Shown piece after piece: positions 1-12,565 of a DNA stretch of 64,000 nucleotides; the stretch's first letter is position 1, and each line of letters begins with the position of its first letter. The stretch comes from Eumeta japonica (Eukaryota; Arthropoda; Insecta; Lepidoptera; Psychidae), in assembly GCA_005406025.1 (NCBI GenBank), contig BGZK01000082.1:62001-126000 (forward strand). Direction: 5' to 3'. A model generated the notes under the pieces. The model worked only from the letters and a program-made list of their open reading frames with translations, searched no databases and was not told the origin of the DNA. Made by a program: the position numbers and the translations under genes.

Positions 1-702
1 AAACAAATTAAAATATATGTATCTTTAAAAACTACAAACCAAGAAAGCAAATTTGTAAATTACGTAAAACCGTAGTAAAAGTACTCCGCAAAAGAAAAAG
101 GTAAAAAAATTTATATTCAGCCTCCAAATTACTACGGTATATTGAAAAACTTACCCCCCGGAGTATACATCATGGGGTAAGCTCTATTATTAGAAATTAT
201 GGGCCGGTAGGGTTTCAATAATCCACTTTTATGTGTAACGCGAGCCACGTAAGTTATTGTGCCCAATTTATTCCCTCCCTGAATCCTCGCGGAGCCCCAT
301 GACGCGAAACTGAAAATCATATTCTGTTTAGTCGTAACGTGAAAGCCTTTTTGTCGATCCCCTAATATATATACATACATGTGCGTATGTTTGTTGATTA
401 TTAGCTTTTAAATTAAGTTAGAAGTAACCTTTTGCTCAGTGCCTCGAAAGACACTTTAAACCGTAAATGTAAATATTGAGAGGGTTTACGCCTTAGCGGA
501 TTTGTGATAAAAATCTGGTCGCCATTTAAGTCCTATAAGATGATATTAAAAGAAGCTATTTTCTGCAAAAGAGAATTCAGAATTTAAAAAAAATTCGACT
601 CTTTATATCCTTGAGAAAAGCGGGTTAGTACGGTTTTTTGAAGTGAATTTTCTTTTGGGGTGGTGTGAATCGGATTTCATGGAACGAGAATGTGTAACAA
701 AA
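1..702. other. AT-rich DNA, no gene recognised
   Basis: I see no conserved coding sequence here. An 82-codon open frame on the minus strand (132-380) has no recognisable domain and no supporting splice or promoter context. I treat it as chance. Confidence 0.5.
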
Positions 703-778
703 AAGAGTTAACTATAAATGTATGTGTATGTATATATATATATATATATACATGCACATACATTTATAGTTATCTCTT
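703..778. repeat. Palindrome with (TA)n core
   Basis: Two roughly 30-bp arms read inward to a TA dinucleotide tract. The left arm contains AACTATAAATGTATGTG and the right arm is its near-exact reverse complement, ending CATTTATAGTT. Only one or two mismatches are visible. The structure could extrude as a cruciform. It abuts a second palindrome, sharing the bases around 776-778. Similar objects occur at 52745 and 63336. Confidence 0.85.
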
Positions 779-821
779 AAAACCTATATATATATATATA
801 TATATATATATAGGTTTTAAG
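776..821. repeat. 46-bp perfect palindrome with (TA)n core
   Basis: CTTAAAACC is followed by a TA tract and the exact reverse complement GGTTTTAAG. No mismatch is visible over the full 46 bp. It sits directly against the preceding palindrome. Confidence 0.9.
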
Positions 822-3339
822 CTGTGAGATGCGATGGCTTGCGGCGGTCTGTATCCCCACTAATCTACCGTTGTACGAGGGCCCATAGACGAACTCTGCA
901 TTTCACGAAGACTAGATACCATGCTCTATACTGCATGTGAACTCATGCTCTTTTTTTTTATTAAAACGACTATATCATACAACAGTTGTGAAAGGAATTA
1001 ACTAGTAGATTTCTATCGAACCAAAAAAATGACGAATTCTCTTCCGCTTTTCATCTTGGTCACACTCTATCATCTTTTAGAATAGAATAGATACAGATAA
1101 CTGGAAAAACATAGATCTTCTTGGCGCCGGTGGGCATTTTAGAGAACCGTGCTGTAGAATAATCTAAAACGTAATACGACGTCGGCGCATCTTCCCCGCA
1201 ATCAGGGGTTCCGCAGCGTTAAATATAGCGCCCGGTGATTGCGCAAACAATTTCTTATTTCGGCGGGGAGCTAACGAAGTCAACAAACTCGAATGGAAAT
1301 TTAGCAAACAGCCATAAAGCTCCACAGCCGAAAATATTGAATTTTATTCTGAAAATGTATTAATCGAATTCTACGAATACACACGTCCGTATATGTGTTT
1401 AAAGCGTTTTCTATCCTACTCGTAATCCTTTGGTCATAAATAACCTTTGTACACTTTTACCTATCTTATAAAATATTCCATCATGAGTCTGAATTCACCT
1501 TTTCTTCTTTCATTTGCTGTATTAAGAGTACTATTCTTGACAATCAGCAAAGTCTGCAGCTCAGCTTAGGAAATTTATTAATGAGGCTTCATCCGTTTTT
1601 ATGACCCATATGCGTGGATCACACCCCTTTAAAGAACCTCGAGATCCTCGACAGGCGTGTACAGTCGATGTGAAATGTGAGACAGCTCGCGGATAGGAAT
1701 TATGAATTGTTACACTGTTTCTGGAATCGTATACACTCTTCCTTTCATTGCTCTCGACCTCCCTTTGCCTGATCTACTGGGAACTCATTCTTTTCTTAGG
1801 GCGTATAACTAGGTGGAACAATTATACGCACCAAGGTTTACAGATCAATATTCATAAATAACAATAGTGGTTGCACACACGCGAATCGCCTGCCAAGCAG
1901 GCATAATTTTGTCGAATAAATGGAGGAAAATATACATATTTATTTATTTGACATTTATTATATATATATATTACGCTTTGGAAAAGGATGGAAGAAAGGA
2001 AGTAGTACATTCCTGTTTGGAAGTGACGCGAACACACTTACACACCTTTATAAACAAAGCGTTGATATTCTGCAGCTAGCGAAAGGCTTTCGCAGCAAAA
2101 ACACGCTATTGTTTTGTACGTTGACAGCTTGATTGACAGAAACCATGGACCAGTCAGACACAAATAGTTGGGGGTCGCTCTTTCTCCGAGTGATACGCGC
2201 CAATTCAACACATTTTCTAGTTTTGGATACACTACAAACGATTCTTATAGTCGACGCCATCACGGCCATAGAGCGCGCGTGCTTAACTCCGACCCACGTA
2301 TCCTCCAAGGCCTCCGACCAGACCCAAGAACCTGGGTTGAGCGGATTCCAGAAGACAGAGCCACCACCAGCTCCCAGCCTCATTACAGCAGTTTAGTGTC
2401 GTACATACCTGTCGACATACAACAAACAATGAAAACAAATGAACAAGAAGCTTAGAAATTACGTAACTGTGCACCCGTAAATTCAGCGCCGCGACCATAA
2501 TTCACGTTCTAAACACTCGGTCTAGCTGAGTTATAACTGTGGTAGTTTTAATTTTTTTTTTTTTGTGTTAATACAACTGTATTCCCCAGTTTGGCGTATG
2601 ATTTATCGTCGTCGTTCTCCTTGCAGCTAACATTTTACAATGGAAAATAAATGTTTAACGATGTCTTTGAGCTCCGGGTACCTCTTTATGTCAGCCATTT
2701 TGATTTACGATTTAGCCGCCATGTTGAGATAATATTTTTTCACGCCTCTATGGGTGCTTATAATACCTAATAATGTAATAGGTATTATATTTCAGAATTT
2801 GTTTTTCTAGGGAGAGCAAACACTTAAATGAATATTATATTTAAACTGAGAATATATACATGAGTCAGCAAAGATTCACAACTACAAGACTGTAGCACAT
2901 TTATAAAAACGCTTAAGGACATCAACTATTGACATTGGAAAGGGTAATTAGGTGGAATGATCCCAAATATTTTATTGAAAAATTATTAGTATTTTACAAT
3001 ATTTTAATTCATATACATTAAAATGAATGTCGATTGGACCGAAGTTAATGCCGTTTGATGCCGTTCGACCAAACACCATGAAAGTTTCATCGACGTACGT
3101 TTCACGGAGAAGCTTTGCGCGCAATTTATTTTAGCATTGATATCCGACTTCGTCTACGTTTTGTACAATTGAACTGAACTGATACACCGTTTCTGAAAAT
3201 TCTTTCACTAATAGAAACGTACTCTATCCCCAAAATATCACAAATTTTATTATGACACTATCTTTTTCTCCAGCTTCGTACAAATAAGAACCATTGCTGG
3301 TGGTAATATTGGAACAGAAAACGAGAGCAGAGAGTAGAA
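822..3339. other. Gene-free stretch with short open frames only
   Basis: A GC-richer patch lies at about 1120-1290. Overlapping 60-110-codon open frames occur on both strands at 2038-2500. None shows a recognisable domain. A possible minus-strand donor (ACAG then GTATGT, near 2412) is the only splice-like signal. A small hairpin lies at 2760-2790, with arms ATAATACCTA and TAGGTATTAT. Confidence 0.4.
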
Positions 3340-3540
3340 TCCCGGCACCCGGAATCTGAACCATGATTAATAAAGGGACCGACCTCTATTCTTATCTCGA
3401 CCTCGAATCAAGTTTGAGGCCGACATGATAACGAGGAACATGACCGCGACCTCAATCAGGAATAGTACCGGCATCGAAATTGGAACACGTCTTATATTCA
3501 GGCGGGCGAAGCCGCGGACTGAAAGCTAGCTTCAGTATAA
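3340..3540. repeat. Degenerate 6-bp-period purine-rich tract plus GGGCGAAGCCGCGG module
   Basis: The tract reads as loosely phased hexamers resembling GGAATC, GAAATC and GGACCG. It ends next to GGGCGAAGCCGCGG. That module is the reverse complement of the CCGCGGTTTCACCC head seen in the repeat at 7146. The same combination recurs at 14160 and 49440. Confidence 0.55.
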
Positions 3541-4578
3541 AGTTCTTATGTTTTAGTACTGGCTACTGTTCCTGTTGGCCTTGTGATTTGTAACTGTTGT
3601 TAAAAGTTATGTTTTCTGTCATATTTGGGTACTTATAATTGTAGTACAATTAAAATATATCTAATTATGTGAGTTTTTAAATTTAACTGTATGCTATGAA
3701 ATAAAGAAGTTTTATCTAGATCAGCTTAGTTGAAGATGTTCGAAAAATAATTTTATAGTCATCCAATTTAGTCCAGATATTTTAAAATTTGATTGTCGTA
3801 CCAAATTGAGCAAAATTTTCCAGAGAAAAGCTTATAAAAATCCCATTGCCTAGCTCTTTTTAAATATTAGCGTATTTAAACATACAAACAAAATGAAAAC
3901 GGGCAAAAATTTTAAAAACGGTAATTTAATACTTTATTTCTTATCCTATATCGACCTCGATCGTTGCTGGTAAACATAGTCAATGTGCGTACACGTTGAT
4001 CTTATAATTTTAGAAAATTCAGAAATATCTGTTTGTTTTTTATCACTACTTCGAAAGCGACTCCGTCGACTTCTGACCCTACCCGGGTTTTGGGAGCATT
4101 ACGCCTATCGAGCTAGGTCTCGTCTCCGGGAAAACTAATTTTCCACGCCACCCTTGTAACATACGGTGCAAATGAAAACACGTAACTAGGAATAGTACGT
4201 TCAGTAATTCCTCAGTAACTCGTCGGTACGACATCTCTGAATATTGTCATTGGATTTGAATGGGTAATATTTTTATTATTCCGCAAATATTAATTAAATT
4301 TTAAATGTTTTTTTTTTCAATGAAATAAATGCAAATAGAAACGAGTGAGCAAATATAGAATTCTAATAAAAGTGGTAGGTGTGTTTTTCTTTTAGTACCC
4401 TTGATTTTTCGAAAAACGACATTTATAATTTTATTTATATACTAGTGACAAAGAGCATTCATTCGCTAGCCTTTAATAGTAAATATACCACGATATTCAT
4501 TTATTTGAAAAGAGACGAAAGAGATTTTTTTTAAACGGTAGAGATGAGCTAAAAAATTAAATTTATTAAAATGTTACA
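3541..4578. other. AT-rich DNA, nothing recognised
   Basis: No coding or RNA gene was recognised. The sequence is AT-rich with homopolymer runs. Confidence 0.4.
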
Positions 4579-5640
4579 TAGGTTTTGAGCATAACTCGGT
4601 CATTCAAATACTGTATCTATAATAATAGATACTTATTACAAATGTAAGAGTGCTTCTGCTTGTCTGTCTGACAGTTAAATTTTCACGCCTAATCACAGTA
4701 CCGACTTAGATGAAATTTGGCATAGAGATAGTAAGTTACTAGGAAATGGGCATAGTATACTTTTTGTTTGTTTGTCTGTCTGTTCATTTCTACATTATTT
4801 TCATATATCGAAAACAGTTAAACTAATCTTAAAGAAATATAGTGTACTTATAGAACACGGCAGTGGCGTAGCTAACCTGGGTGTCACCTGGAACGGATTT
4901 GAAGTGACACCCTAAAAACCAAAACTGTCAAGTTGAAGAAACACTCAAATGATAAACAATATTTTTTGTTACGTTGTGCATTTTTTGTAAATCCAAATTT
5001 GCTGTCGGATAAACTCGGGTGTCACCCCTAAATGGGTGGCCGGTGTCGGCCGCCCCCGCCGCCCTCTCCTAGCTACGTCACTGGAACACGGGATTTTGTG
5101 ATATATAAACTGTCTGTCTATATTTCTGTCTGTTTGTCTGTATGACTACTTATAACTCCACAATGACTTAATCAATTTTAATGAATAAAAAAAATCTTTG
5201 TCAAATTAAACACAGTTCATTGCTTATTTTTCGAACGTTGATCTCTATTACTCATTATAATATTTAAAAGTCATTTATTTTATTTCGTCGGTCATGCTTA
5301 TTGTTTACTTTACTCAAAGAAGAACCGATATTAGAAGAATGATGAAACGTCAATCCTCATCATCACTCTTCTAACATTCCAGAGGGAGAGAGAGAGGAAT
5401 GGTGTAAGAAGGTGACCTATTATAGCTATGTTGTTTATAATAATGGCTTAATAATAAGAAGTCATACCAAATTTAAACAAACGATAGGGTTTTTACATTG
5501 TGTTTTATGTCACTACTATTCTATTATTATGATATTATAAATATAATAATTTGTGATGATGTTACGATATTTGTAACTCAATCACATATAAAATTCTGTA
5601 CGGATTTAAATGAAATTTAGCGTTCAGAATATTTTTGGAT
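4579..5640 (+). repeat. Dispersed repeat with GTCTGTCTG boxes, interrupted by a MITE
   Basis: The stretch carries several TGTCTGTCTG boxes and the phrase GATGAAATTTGGCATAGAG, which is typical of abundant lepidopteran interspersed repeats. It is split by the hAT MITE at 4861-5083, so it predates that insertion. A 41-bp imperfect hairpin (AGAAGAATGATGA against TCATCATCACTCTTCT) lies at 5333-5373. The family is not resolved. Confidence 0.5.
4861..5083. mobile_element. Non-autonomous hAT element (MITE)
   Basis: The 223-bp element begins CAGTGGCGTAGCTA and ends TAGCTACGTCACTG. These are 14-bp terminal inverted repeats with one mismatch, starting with the CAG typical of hAT elements. It is flanked by a perfect 8-bp target-site duplication, GAACACGG, at 4853-4860 and 5084-5091. 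The length and spacing are diagnostic of hAT transposase. It has no coding capacity, so it must have been mobilised in trans. The intact TSD and TIRs suggest a fairly recent insertion. Confidence 0.92.
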
Positions 5641-7145
5641 TACACATATGATATTTTATACCTCCAACTGACGCGTTCCAATGCAATAATTTACAAGAAA
5701 CCGGGATCCATATTGCAAGAGCGATCGATATTTTAATCGATAGAGGCAGCGCAATCGCACAAAAGGATTGGAAACTAACTTTCAAAGGGGAAAGTAACTT
5801 TTGAATCGAAAACCGAATCGGTATACTAATACCGATATCTCTCTATCGGTATATTGCTATCATCGGATAGCAAGATTATTCGACGAGGAAAATGAGGAAT
5901 TAATTATCCATCCTAAATTTACAATTACTAATTATATATCTCAAATTATAATCCCTAAAAAAATCCCCGATACAGTGCTCCAAAATTTTTTTCGTAACTG
6001 CTCAAAGCTCCGTTAGTACGTAGCGACAGCTCATAACGAAATCGTAAGCTTTTAGCTGGGCAGTCCGATATGCCGCAAGTCGTTTGTCAAGGCAGAGCGA
6101 ACAATAAGCACCTTCAATATTTCAGTCGGGGCATCCCCGGTTACAGACTAAGCAACATTTCACTGATACGTGGATGAAAAATAGACGAGTCGGTAGTCAT
6201 GAAAATATTTTATAGATCGAAGTAAAAATATAAACACATATTTATTAAATTATTACTAAAAAGAAAACCATTCCATTTTTTTAAACGATACAAGCATCTA
6301 TTTCATTTTTATTTTCATTTATTTTTTCATATTTATATATATTTTTAAGCTCACGCGCCTATTACTCGAAAAGGGTAAGCTGGGAGTAAAGTTCTTCACA
6401 TAGTTGCGTCCTTTTATCCATCTCTTAGGTCACTCATAATTCATCAAACGCTTCACGCAAACTCGCCGGTTTCCTATGCTTAAAACCTGATCTTCTTCAA
6501 TATACCACCAACTCAGTCCACATAGAGATTAAATTCGAATTAAACTTTGTGCATGATTTTTTTTAATACATTAATTCACCGACCAGACCATTCTCGTATT
6601 GCGTTTCGTTTATTGATATACCGGTAAAAATACCGGTCATTAAACTCATATTTTATTACGTTTCAAGGATATCATCGATCAAACTTGGACAATGAACTTG
6701 TTTGCTCGCTCAAACCGTCCCAGCTACTGAGCAAACATGTCTTGATGTTTGTCGTCGGAATTTCGCTAACTTTCTGAAGACGTGTATGAGAATATGATGT
6801 GCGCCTATCTGTCTGGCAGATAGTCTGTTTGTCTTGGCGCGATTAGTTTTCGTTACTTATGTGTACTTATTATACTACTAATATGATAAAAAAAAATATC
6901 GAGTGAACGTGAATATTAAAATTCTGAACTTAACTCTGTATTAGGAGAAAGTTATTTTTTGTTGATGAGAAATAACTTTCTAACAAAACTAATATTTTGT
7001 TACGTCCACAAAATGATGGCCATAGAATATTTCATATATAATTTAATATATAATATTATATCAAACTATTTTTGTTAATACAGCTATCTTTTGTAACAAT
7101 TATTAAACAGTTTCCATGCGGTGGGGGGACTTTTTTATCTCCTAC
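5641..7145. other. AT-rich DNA, no gene recognised
   Basis: A 71-codon plus-strand open frame at 5801-6016 has no recognisable domain. A TGTCTGGCAGATAGTCTG motif near 6811 may be a repeat fragment. Confidence 0.4.
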
Positions 7146-7597
7146 TAGCTGCGTCCCGCGGTTTCACCCGCGTGGTGATGGAAAATTGTGATAATGATGA
7201 TAGAAAGCATTTTATTTTTTTGTCAATTTTTCAATGTTTTTATATTATTTTGCTATTTGGGACGGAGACAAATACAACAAATTAAAAATGAAAATCGGTC
7301 CAGCTATTCTCCAGTTATAAATGTTCGAACAATTATATTGTGTAATATATGTAAACTGGAACTAAGTATTTTTTACGATGATCTTACTAATATGTATTAT
7401 TGGTATTATAAACGTTATAGTTTGTAAGGATAGATAGGTACGAAAGCATATGATGATTTTTTTTAATAAAAAGTATCCTATGTTACTTCTAATCCCTTCG
7501 AGAGTATATGTACAAAGTTTCATGATAACCGGTTGAGTAGTTTTGGCGTGAAAGCGTAACAAACAGACGTACATTCACATTTGTAATATTAGTATGA
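7146..7597 (+). mobile_element. SINE/RTE-like element of the lepidopteran 'CCGCGGTTTCACCCGCG' class
   Basis: The head is TAGCTGCGTCCCGCGG followed by TTTCACCCGCGTGG. The tail contains CCTATGTTACTTCTAATC, the phrase AAAGTTTCATGATAACCGGTTGAGTAGTTTTGGCGTGAAAG in diverged form, and ends near GTAATATTAGTATGATG. This order of motifs is familiar from abundant butterfly and moth SINEs that share 3' tails with RTE-type LINEs. Short open frames inside it are not genes. The family name cannot be fixed without a library search. Confidence 0.7.
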
Positions 7598-8134
7598 TGC
7601 AATGGATTTGTTTTGTACGTAAGTGCATCATTAAATAATACGCAACACTATGAAATTTATATTCATATATAAATTCTTGCACCGTATTTGCGTTTCGAAA
7701 TTGGCTAAATGTATAAACCTCTGTCGCTTATTATATTTGTGAACCAATCACTCTTCATTTTCGTACCGAAATTAATAATATTTATAAAATAAAAATGCCA
7801 CTTTTGAACATTCTTAATACCATACACGTAAATAAATTGATAAAGTATATGTACATATCTCGTAATTTTTCTAATATTTTCATTTTGTATATAAATCACC
7901 GTCTGACACTTGACAAATATTAATTTCCGAAATCACTCAACCCAAATCAACCGAGCTCTTAGAAATGGATTTGCAACGAATCGACTCCCTATGTTAGAGT
8001 TGAAGGACTCATCAAATTAAGCATCTCTCTCTCGATAAATATAAATTAATGAGCCGTAGCGCGCGCGAACCGCTCGCCAAACCGTATGGCCGTCTCGGGC
8101 GAGCGAACGTCGTACTTAATACGGATTATTTGAT
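7598..8134. other. AT-rich DNA, then a CpG-dense patch at 8055-8110
   Basis: No gene recognised. The short patch around GTAGCGCGCGCGAACC is conspicuously CpG-rich against AT-rich surroundings. Confidence 0.4.
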
Positions 8135-8431
8135 GTCGCCCTTAGAAATTTCTGTTTGCGTTGCGCAATGAGCTCTCTGTTGAAATCTTAATAAAGGGCA
8201 AATATTAAGGGAAAATGAATAAGTTCAAACATGGACGCCTATCGTTGTACGTACGGTGTGAGTAAGAATAGGACGGTGGCCGCTCGGCGATTGAGAGTAT
8301 AAGATTTACCGAAATATACCGAGTACGATCCTGACTAAGAACGGATTGTTTTTAACTTGGTTAAATTTAGCTACTCGCTCCGTGCCTCCGAGAGCACGTT
8401 AACGACGCTGGGACACTGGACCCGGTTGTCT
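8135..8431 (+). repeat. Dispersed repeat A, copy 1
   Basis: This shares long stretches with 21515-21810, including GTTGCGCAATGAGCTCTCTG, GAATAAGTTCAAAC and GTGGCCGCTCGGCGATT. It ends in the CGCTCCGTGCCTCCGAGAGC module, which also occurs alone at about 29663. It is the same strand as the second copy, with moderate divergence. No coding capacity is seen. Confidence 0.75.
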
Positions 8432-9250
8432 TTTTAGGGTTCAGTACCCAAAGAGTAAATAACGGGACCCTATTACTAAGACTCCGCTGTCCGTCCGCCC
8501 GTCTGTCACCCGGCTGTATCTCATGAACCATGATAGTCAGATAGTTGAAATTTTTACAGATGATGTATTTCTGTTGCCGCTGTAACAACAAATACTATAA
8601 AACAGAATAAAATAAATATTTAAGGGGCTCCCATACAACAAACATGATTTTTTTGCTCGTTCTGGCTCGATATTAATAACGGCAACAGGTAGACGCTTGA
8701 AATATTCTCAGAATATTTAGTTATATATTTACTTTAAAAATAAATAATTAAATTAAAATTAAATTCATATTTAAGGGGGGCTCTTATACAACAAACGTGA
8801 TTTTTTGCTCATTTTCGCTCAATATTGATAACGGCAACAGGTAGACGCTTGTTCAGTCATCATTTACAGATCTGGTTCCAATTTAATACTTAATTAGTAT
8901 TTTTGAACCAGAATTCTAAATAGTGATTAAAAAACTTTGTAAATAAATAATTGTGAAAAATAACTTTTGCAAGACTGCTGCAAGGCTAGTGTATGTATTT
9001 CAGTTTTATTATATAATAAATGATAAATATTAATATAAAATAAAGGATTACTGAAACGATAAAGAGACCTTTGTTTTAAATTTACACTTCTCCAGCTTTC
9101 CACATTGTAATGTTATGGATTTCATTTTGCAATAAAAATACCATAACTATGACTCGATTGTCGTGATGGGTAAACTTTTACGCATATACCTACAGGTCTG
9201 TACGGCACCCTCAGTGCGCGAGTCCGACTCGCACTTGGCCGGTTTTTTTT
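8432..9250 (+). repeat. Lepidopteran interspersed repeat ending in GCGAGTCCGACTCGC hairpin
   Basis: It starts near AGGGTTCAGTACCC, carries GTCCGTCCGCCCGTCTGTC, and ends with a hairpin (9218-9232) followed by ACTTGGCCGG and a T-run. Those features mark a very common lepidopteran repeat. Inside it a module of about 78 bp (8620-8697) is repeated at 8773-8852, each copy containing ACGGCAACAGGTAGACGCTTG, so the element has an internal tandem duplication. No protein is encoded. Its transposition class is not settled by the sequence. Confidence 0.75.
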
Positions 9251-9661
9251 TCTTCCGCCCCCGATTTGACGTTTTCGTCGCGTCGGTGACGACGGCGGTC
9301 GTTAGCAGCGTTGATTTGAAAAGAGATGAATATGGGACGGTGTATCGAGCCGGTGGGGTGAAAGACACGACACGACTCCTTGAAAATCGATGATTTTAAT
9401 TGAAGTCCATTTATTCAAACTTGAAAACCTTTGAAAATTCAATTAGGGTCACTCGCGCCACTCGTTTTTGAGACGACGGTGTTGAAGGAAAAGAAAAGTT
9501 GAGAAACTCGGTAATTTTTTTTTTTTTTCGGAATAAGCGAAATACTAAAATCGTAATATAAGTGCCCTTGCCGCTCGGTCCGCTACTGAAACTAGGTGGT
9601 CTGTGGCCACCGGCCGTGAAATTAAAGCGGCAACGCCTATGTTCGCTCTGGGTATGTCCAG
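9251..9661. other. Unremarkable DNA, no gene
   Basis: Small open frames at 9147-9393 on both strands overlap the repeat end and are not credible genes. Confidence 0.4.
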
Positions 9662-9755
9662 CGGGCCTGGCATGGCGCTCTAGAGAAGAGTGTCTCTATA
9701 GAGCTATCTCTTTTACCTAATAGCTATTCTTCTCTAGGACGTCATGCTAGGCCCG
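9662..9755. ncRNA. 94-nt near-perfect hairpin, microRNA-precursor-like
   Basis: The 5' arm starts CGGGCCTGGCATGGCG and runs through CTAGAGAAGAG. The 3' arm ends TCATGCTAGGCCCG. Pairing the arms by eye gives about 31 consecutive positions with one mismatch and a few G-U pairs, and a loop of roughly 30 nt. Length, stem and loop fit an animal pre-miRNA. I do not recognise a known miRNA seed. A small fold-back MITE remnant is the alternative, but I see no TA or longer target duplication beside it. Strand cannot be decided from symmetry. Confidence 0.4.
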
Positions 9756-11954
9756 ATTGTGACGCTAAAGCATGCTGATGTTCATCGTCTGAATTTGCTG
9801 TTTATTAGGGTTTTCGATTTCACAACCAGATAGGATGTTTTTGCAATTAAATATTCGGGTTCCATATATTCGACTGAAAAACGAAACCTTTAGATCACTC
9901 TTGCTCTGGATTTCTACTTGTCTGTCTGTCACAACCTACGTTCTTCTAAGCATTATTCCCAAAGTTGCAATAAGGTCAATAAATATAGTTAGATGACCCG
10001 ATCACCGATGTATATCATAAATAAACGACTACTGATTTTGGATAACATTTTAGAGTAAAATTAGAAGATTGAAAATAAAAATAGCCAAGGGTATTTTTAT
10101 AATAAAATTTTTCCTTTAATTATAAAATATGGAGTTTAAAAGATATCAAAGAATATCTACCTAAATTGCCCATTCCCCTTCTCTAATCTCTGAATCTGAA
10201 AAAATTAAAATTTTGAAAAATGCTCAATATTGTTTACTAATAATTTACAGGTTATAGTTTAAATCTGAAAGAAAGTTAAAAGGGCTTCTTCTACGGTCTT
10301 CTTTTAAATCTATTTTAAACAGAAAGTTAGTTTTTAATTAAACTTTTTCTTCAGCACTAACCTATCAAAAGTCATTACAAATTAAATTGGAAATTAGAAG
10401 GAAATCATTTAAGAAGTTCAAAATTTTAAAATTCCCACTTGAAACTGAAAGTATCTGTGAAAAGTTTCTAGTATATTTGAAAACGAACAAGCTGGTAAAG
10501 GAACGATCTATTTTTAGTTCTTTGGGATAAAATTATAAAATAAAAATGTATTAAGCGATGCAATATTTATATTACGTAATTTTATCTAGGCTAACCCAAA
10601 TTGCGGTTAACCGTTTATAAAGTTGACTACCTCAAAGGAAAAAAGAAATTCTTATAAGATCATAATAATTGTTCGTCTGTTTGCCTGTCAAGGCCCTTTT
10701 TCTCAGGGACGCAAGGAGGTATCAAGTTGAAATTAATTTGCGAACTATGTCAACATAATTAACAAATACGATATTTTTTATGCATTGTATTATGCAACTC
10801 GTAAGTAAATCAAAACCTATAGTGTACTTCCTATTGATTTAGAATAATGAGTTGTTAATAAGAAAGGTCTTACTGCATAATTAAAAAAAATTATGAATAC
10901 TGGTAATTTGTTGTTATATCATAAGAAAAATATTTTTTAAGTCTATAAGCTAACACTTGCCATTGAAGAATGTACTGTGATGTAGACTAATATACAGGAA
11001 AGCATCTTTTTTTAAATTCTCTCAATGAAGACTTGAAATTTTTAAAAATTGGAGTATTATAAAAAAAACTATATCTTTTGGAAAATAAAAGAAAAATTCG
11101 GATTTCCTATAACCAATATCTCGCCAGTATAAATATCGAAAGGGGGCAAAAATCATCGAGACTCTTGATGGACGAAATATCTAAATACATAGTTAAGTAC
11201 GGAACCTTCAGGGCGCTAGTATTATTGCACCCGTCCGGTTCTTATCTAGCGCATTCAGTTGCGAACTGCAGTTCGATAGCAAACCATAAATAACAGCCGT
11301 GTCACGATTTGCGTAACATCAATGGAACAACGTAAGCAAAGTGAAATTTGGAATTATGCAAAAAAAAATCTATTCTGGAACCTTCGAAAGATCAAATCAG
11401 TGCGTTTTAAATTTCGGCTGTAAACCCCATGCCGCCACCTCCTTTTCCATTTCTTTGGTAAAGAGTTGAGTATTGAAGCTATCAGGTAGGTCCACTTGAA
11501 CGATCATTCAATATCTTCTTCATGACCTGCTAGAACATTAAGCTATAAAACAAAACAGAAGTTTCACTGTATAGCCTACAACCACATTTTTATTTATTTT
11601 TTTAAATCAACAAAGTAAGACATCTTATACTATTTCCTTTTCATTTTTTTGTGAGTTAAATCTTTTAGCAACAATTCTATTGTACCACATACAATTATTT
11701 ACGGTCTATAACATTTTTTTTTTAGTATTTTAACTTTACACTTGTCATTTTCCTTAGCAAATTAATTTAGTTTTATACTTACACTCTTATAAATAATTAT
11801 GAAACAATTACAAAGATCTTTCTTTAATATTTCTTAAAATTACAAAAAACTATTAACAAAAAAATAATAAAAAAATTGTATTAAAAATGCAGATTCCATT
11901 CATTTCAATATTTTGTTCGACCTAAGTCAATCGAGACAATAATATCAGTTTCTG
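9756..11954. other. AT-rich DNA with a short repeat fragment
   Basis: At about 10665-10740 a fragment with GTTTGCCTGTCAAGG and CTCAGGGACGCAAGGAGG resembles common lepidopteran repeats. A 71-codon open frame at 11078-11293 is not recognisable. Nothing else is supported. Confidence 0.4.
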
Positions 11955-12560
11955 TACAGAGAAAGGGTAGTTTTCATCTACCTTTAAAGTGTGGATATTT
12001 TCATCAAGTTTTCCTTCCTCGGTAGCAAATGGTGTCGTTGAACAAACAGATGTAAAATATTATACACACGTAAGCAAATGTTTCAAATAATTATCGTTGC
12101 TCCATTTTCAGTACGAGCAACCTTGAGTCAGAAATCTAGTTACTGTGCGGCAGCCTCAAAGAGATTTAAATTTTGGTATTGTTCTAGAAAGGATGATACG
12201 GACGAAATCATAACTTAAAACTGGTTACCTATAGGCAACAAGTCGTTCAATTTAGATTAAGTAAAACTAGACAACAGAGTCAGAGATGCGTTTGAGCAAA
12301 GTCTTTGTTTATAAATTATATTGCCAATCTATAACTCTACAGTTTAAATTTCACTACGGTAACCTATTCTCTTGCATTTTAATATTAAATCAATTTCTTT
12401 TTTATTATATTAATGTACGTCTAATTATAGGCAAATATAAGCGTTCAAAATATACGCAATTCGCATTGCTTACTGGAATCAAAATTTAATTTTGTTATTA
12501 TCGTTATTTCTATATTAAAACTGATTAATGTGGTAATTTGTAAATACTTCATGTAATTTC
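11955..12560 (+). repeat. Direct duplication, copy A
   Basis: GTTTTCCTTCCTCGGTAGC and GTGTCGTTGAACAAACAGATG are shared with 13822-14095. A second shared block is TATTAAAACTGATTAATGTGG near 12515. The mariner at 12566 lies immediately after copy A, so the duplicates flank it. Confidence 0.7.
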
Positions 12561-12565
12561 TGGTA

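Noticed and set aside
2038..2500. Cluster of overlapping 60-110-codon frames on both strands
   Set aside because: No recognisable domain in any frame, and frames on both strands at once point to composition. One donor-like site is not enough for a gene call.
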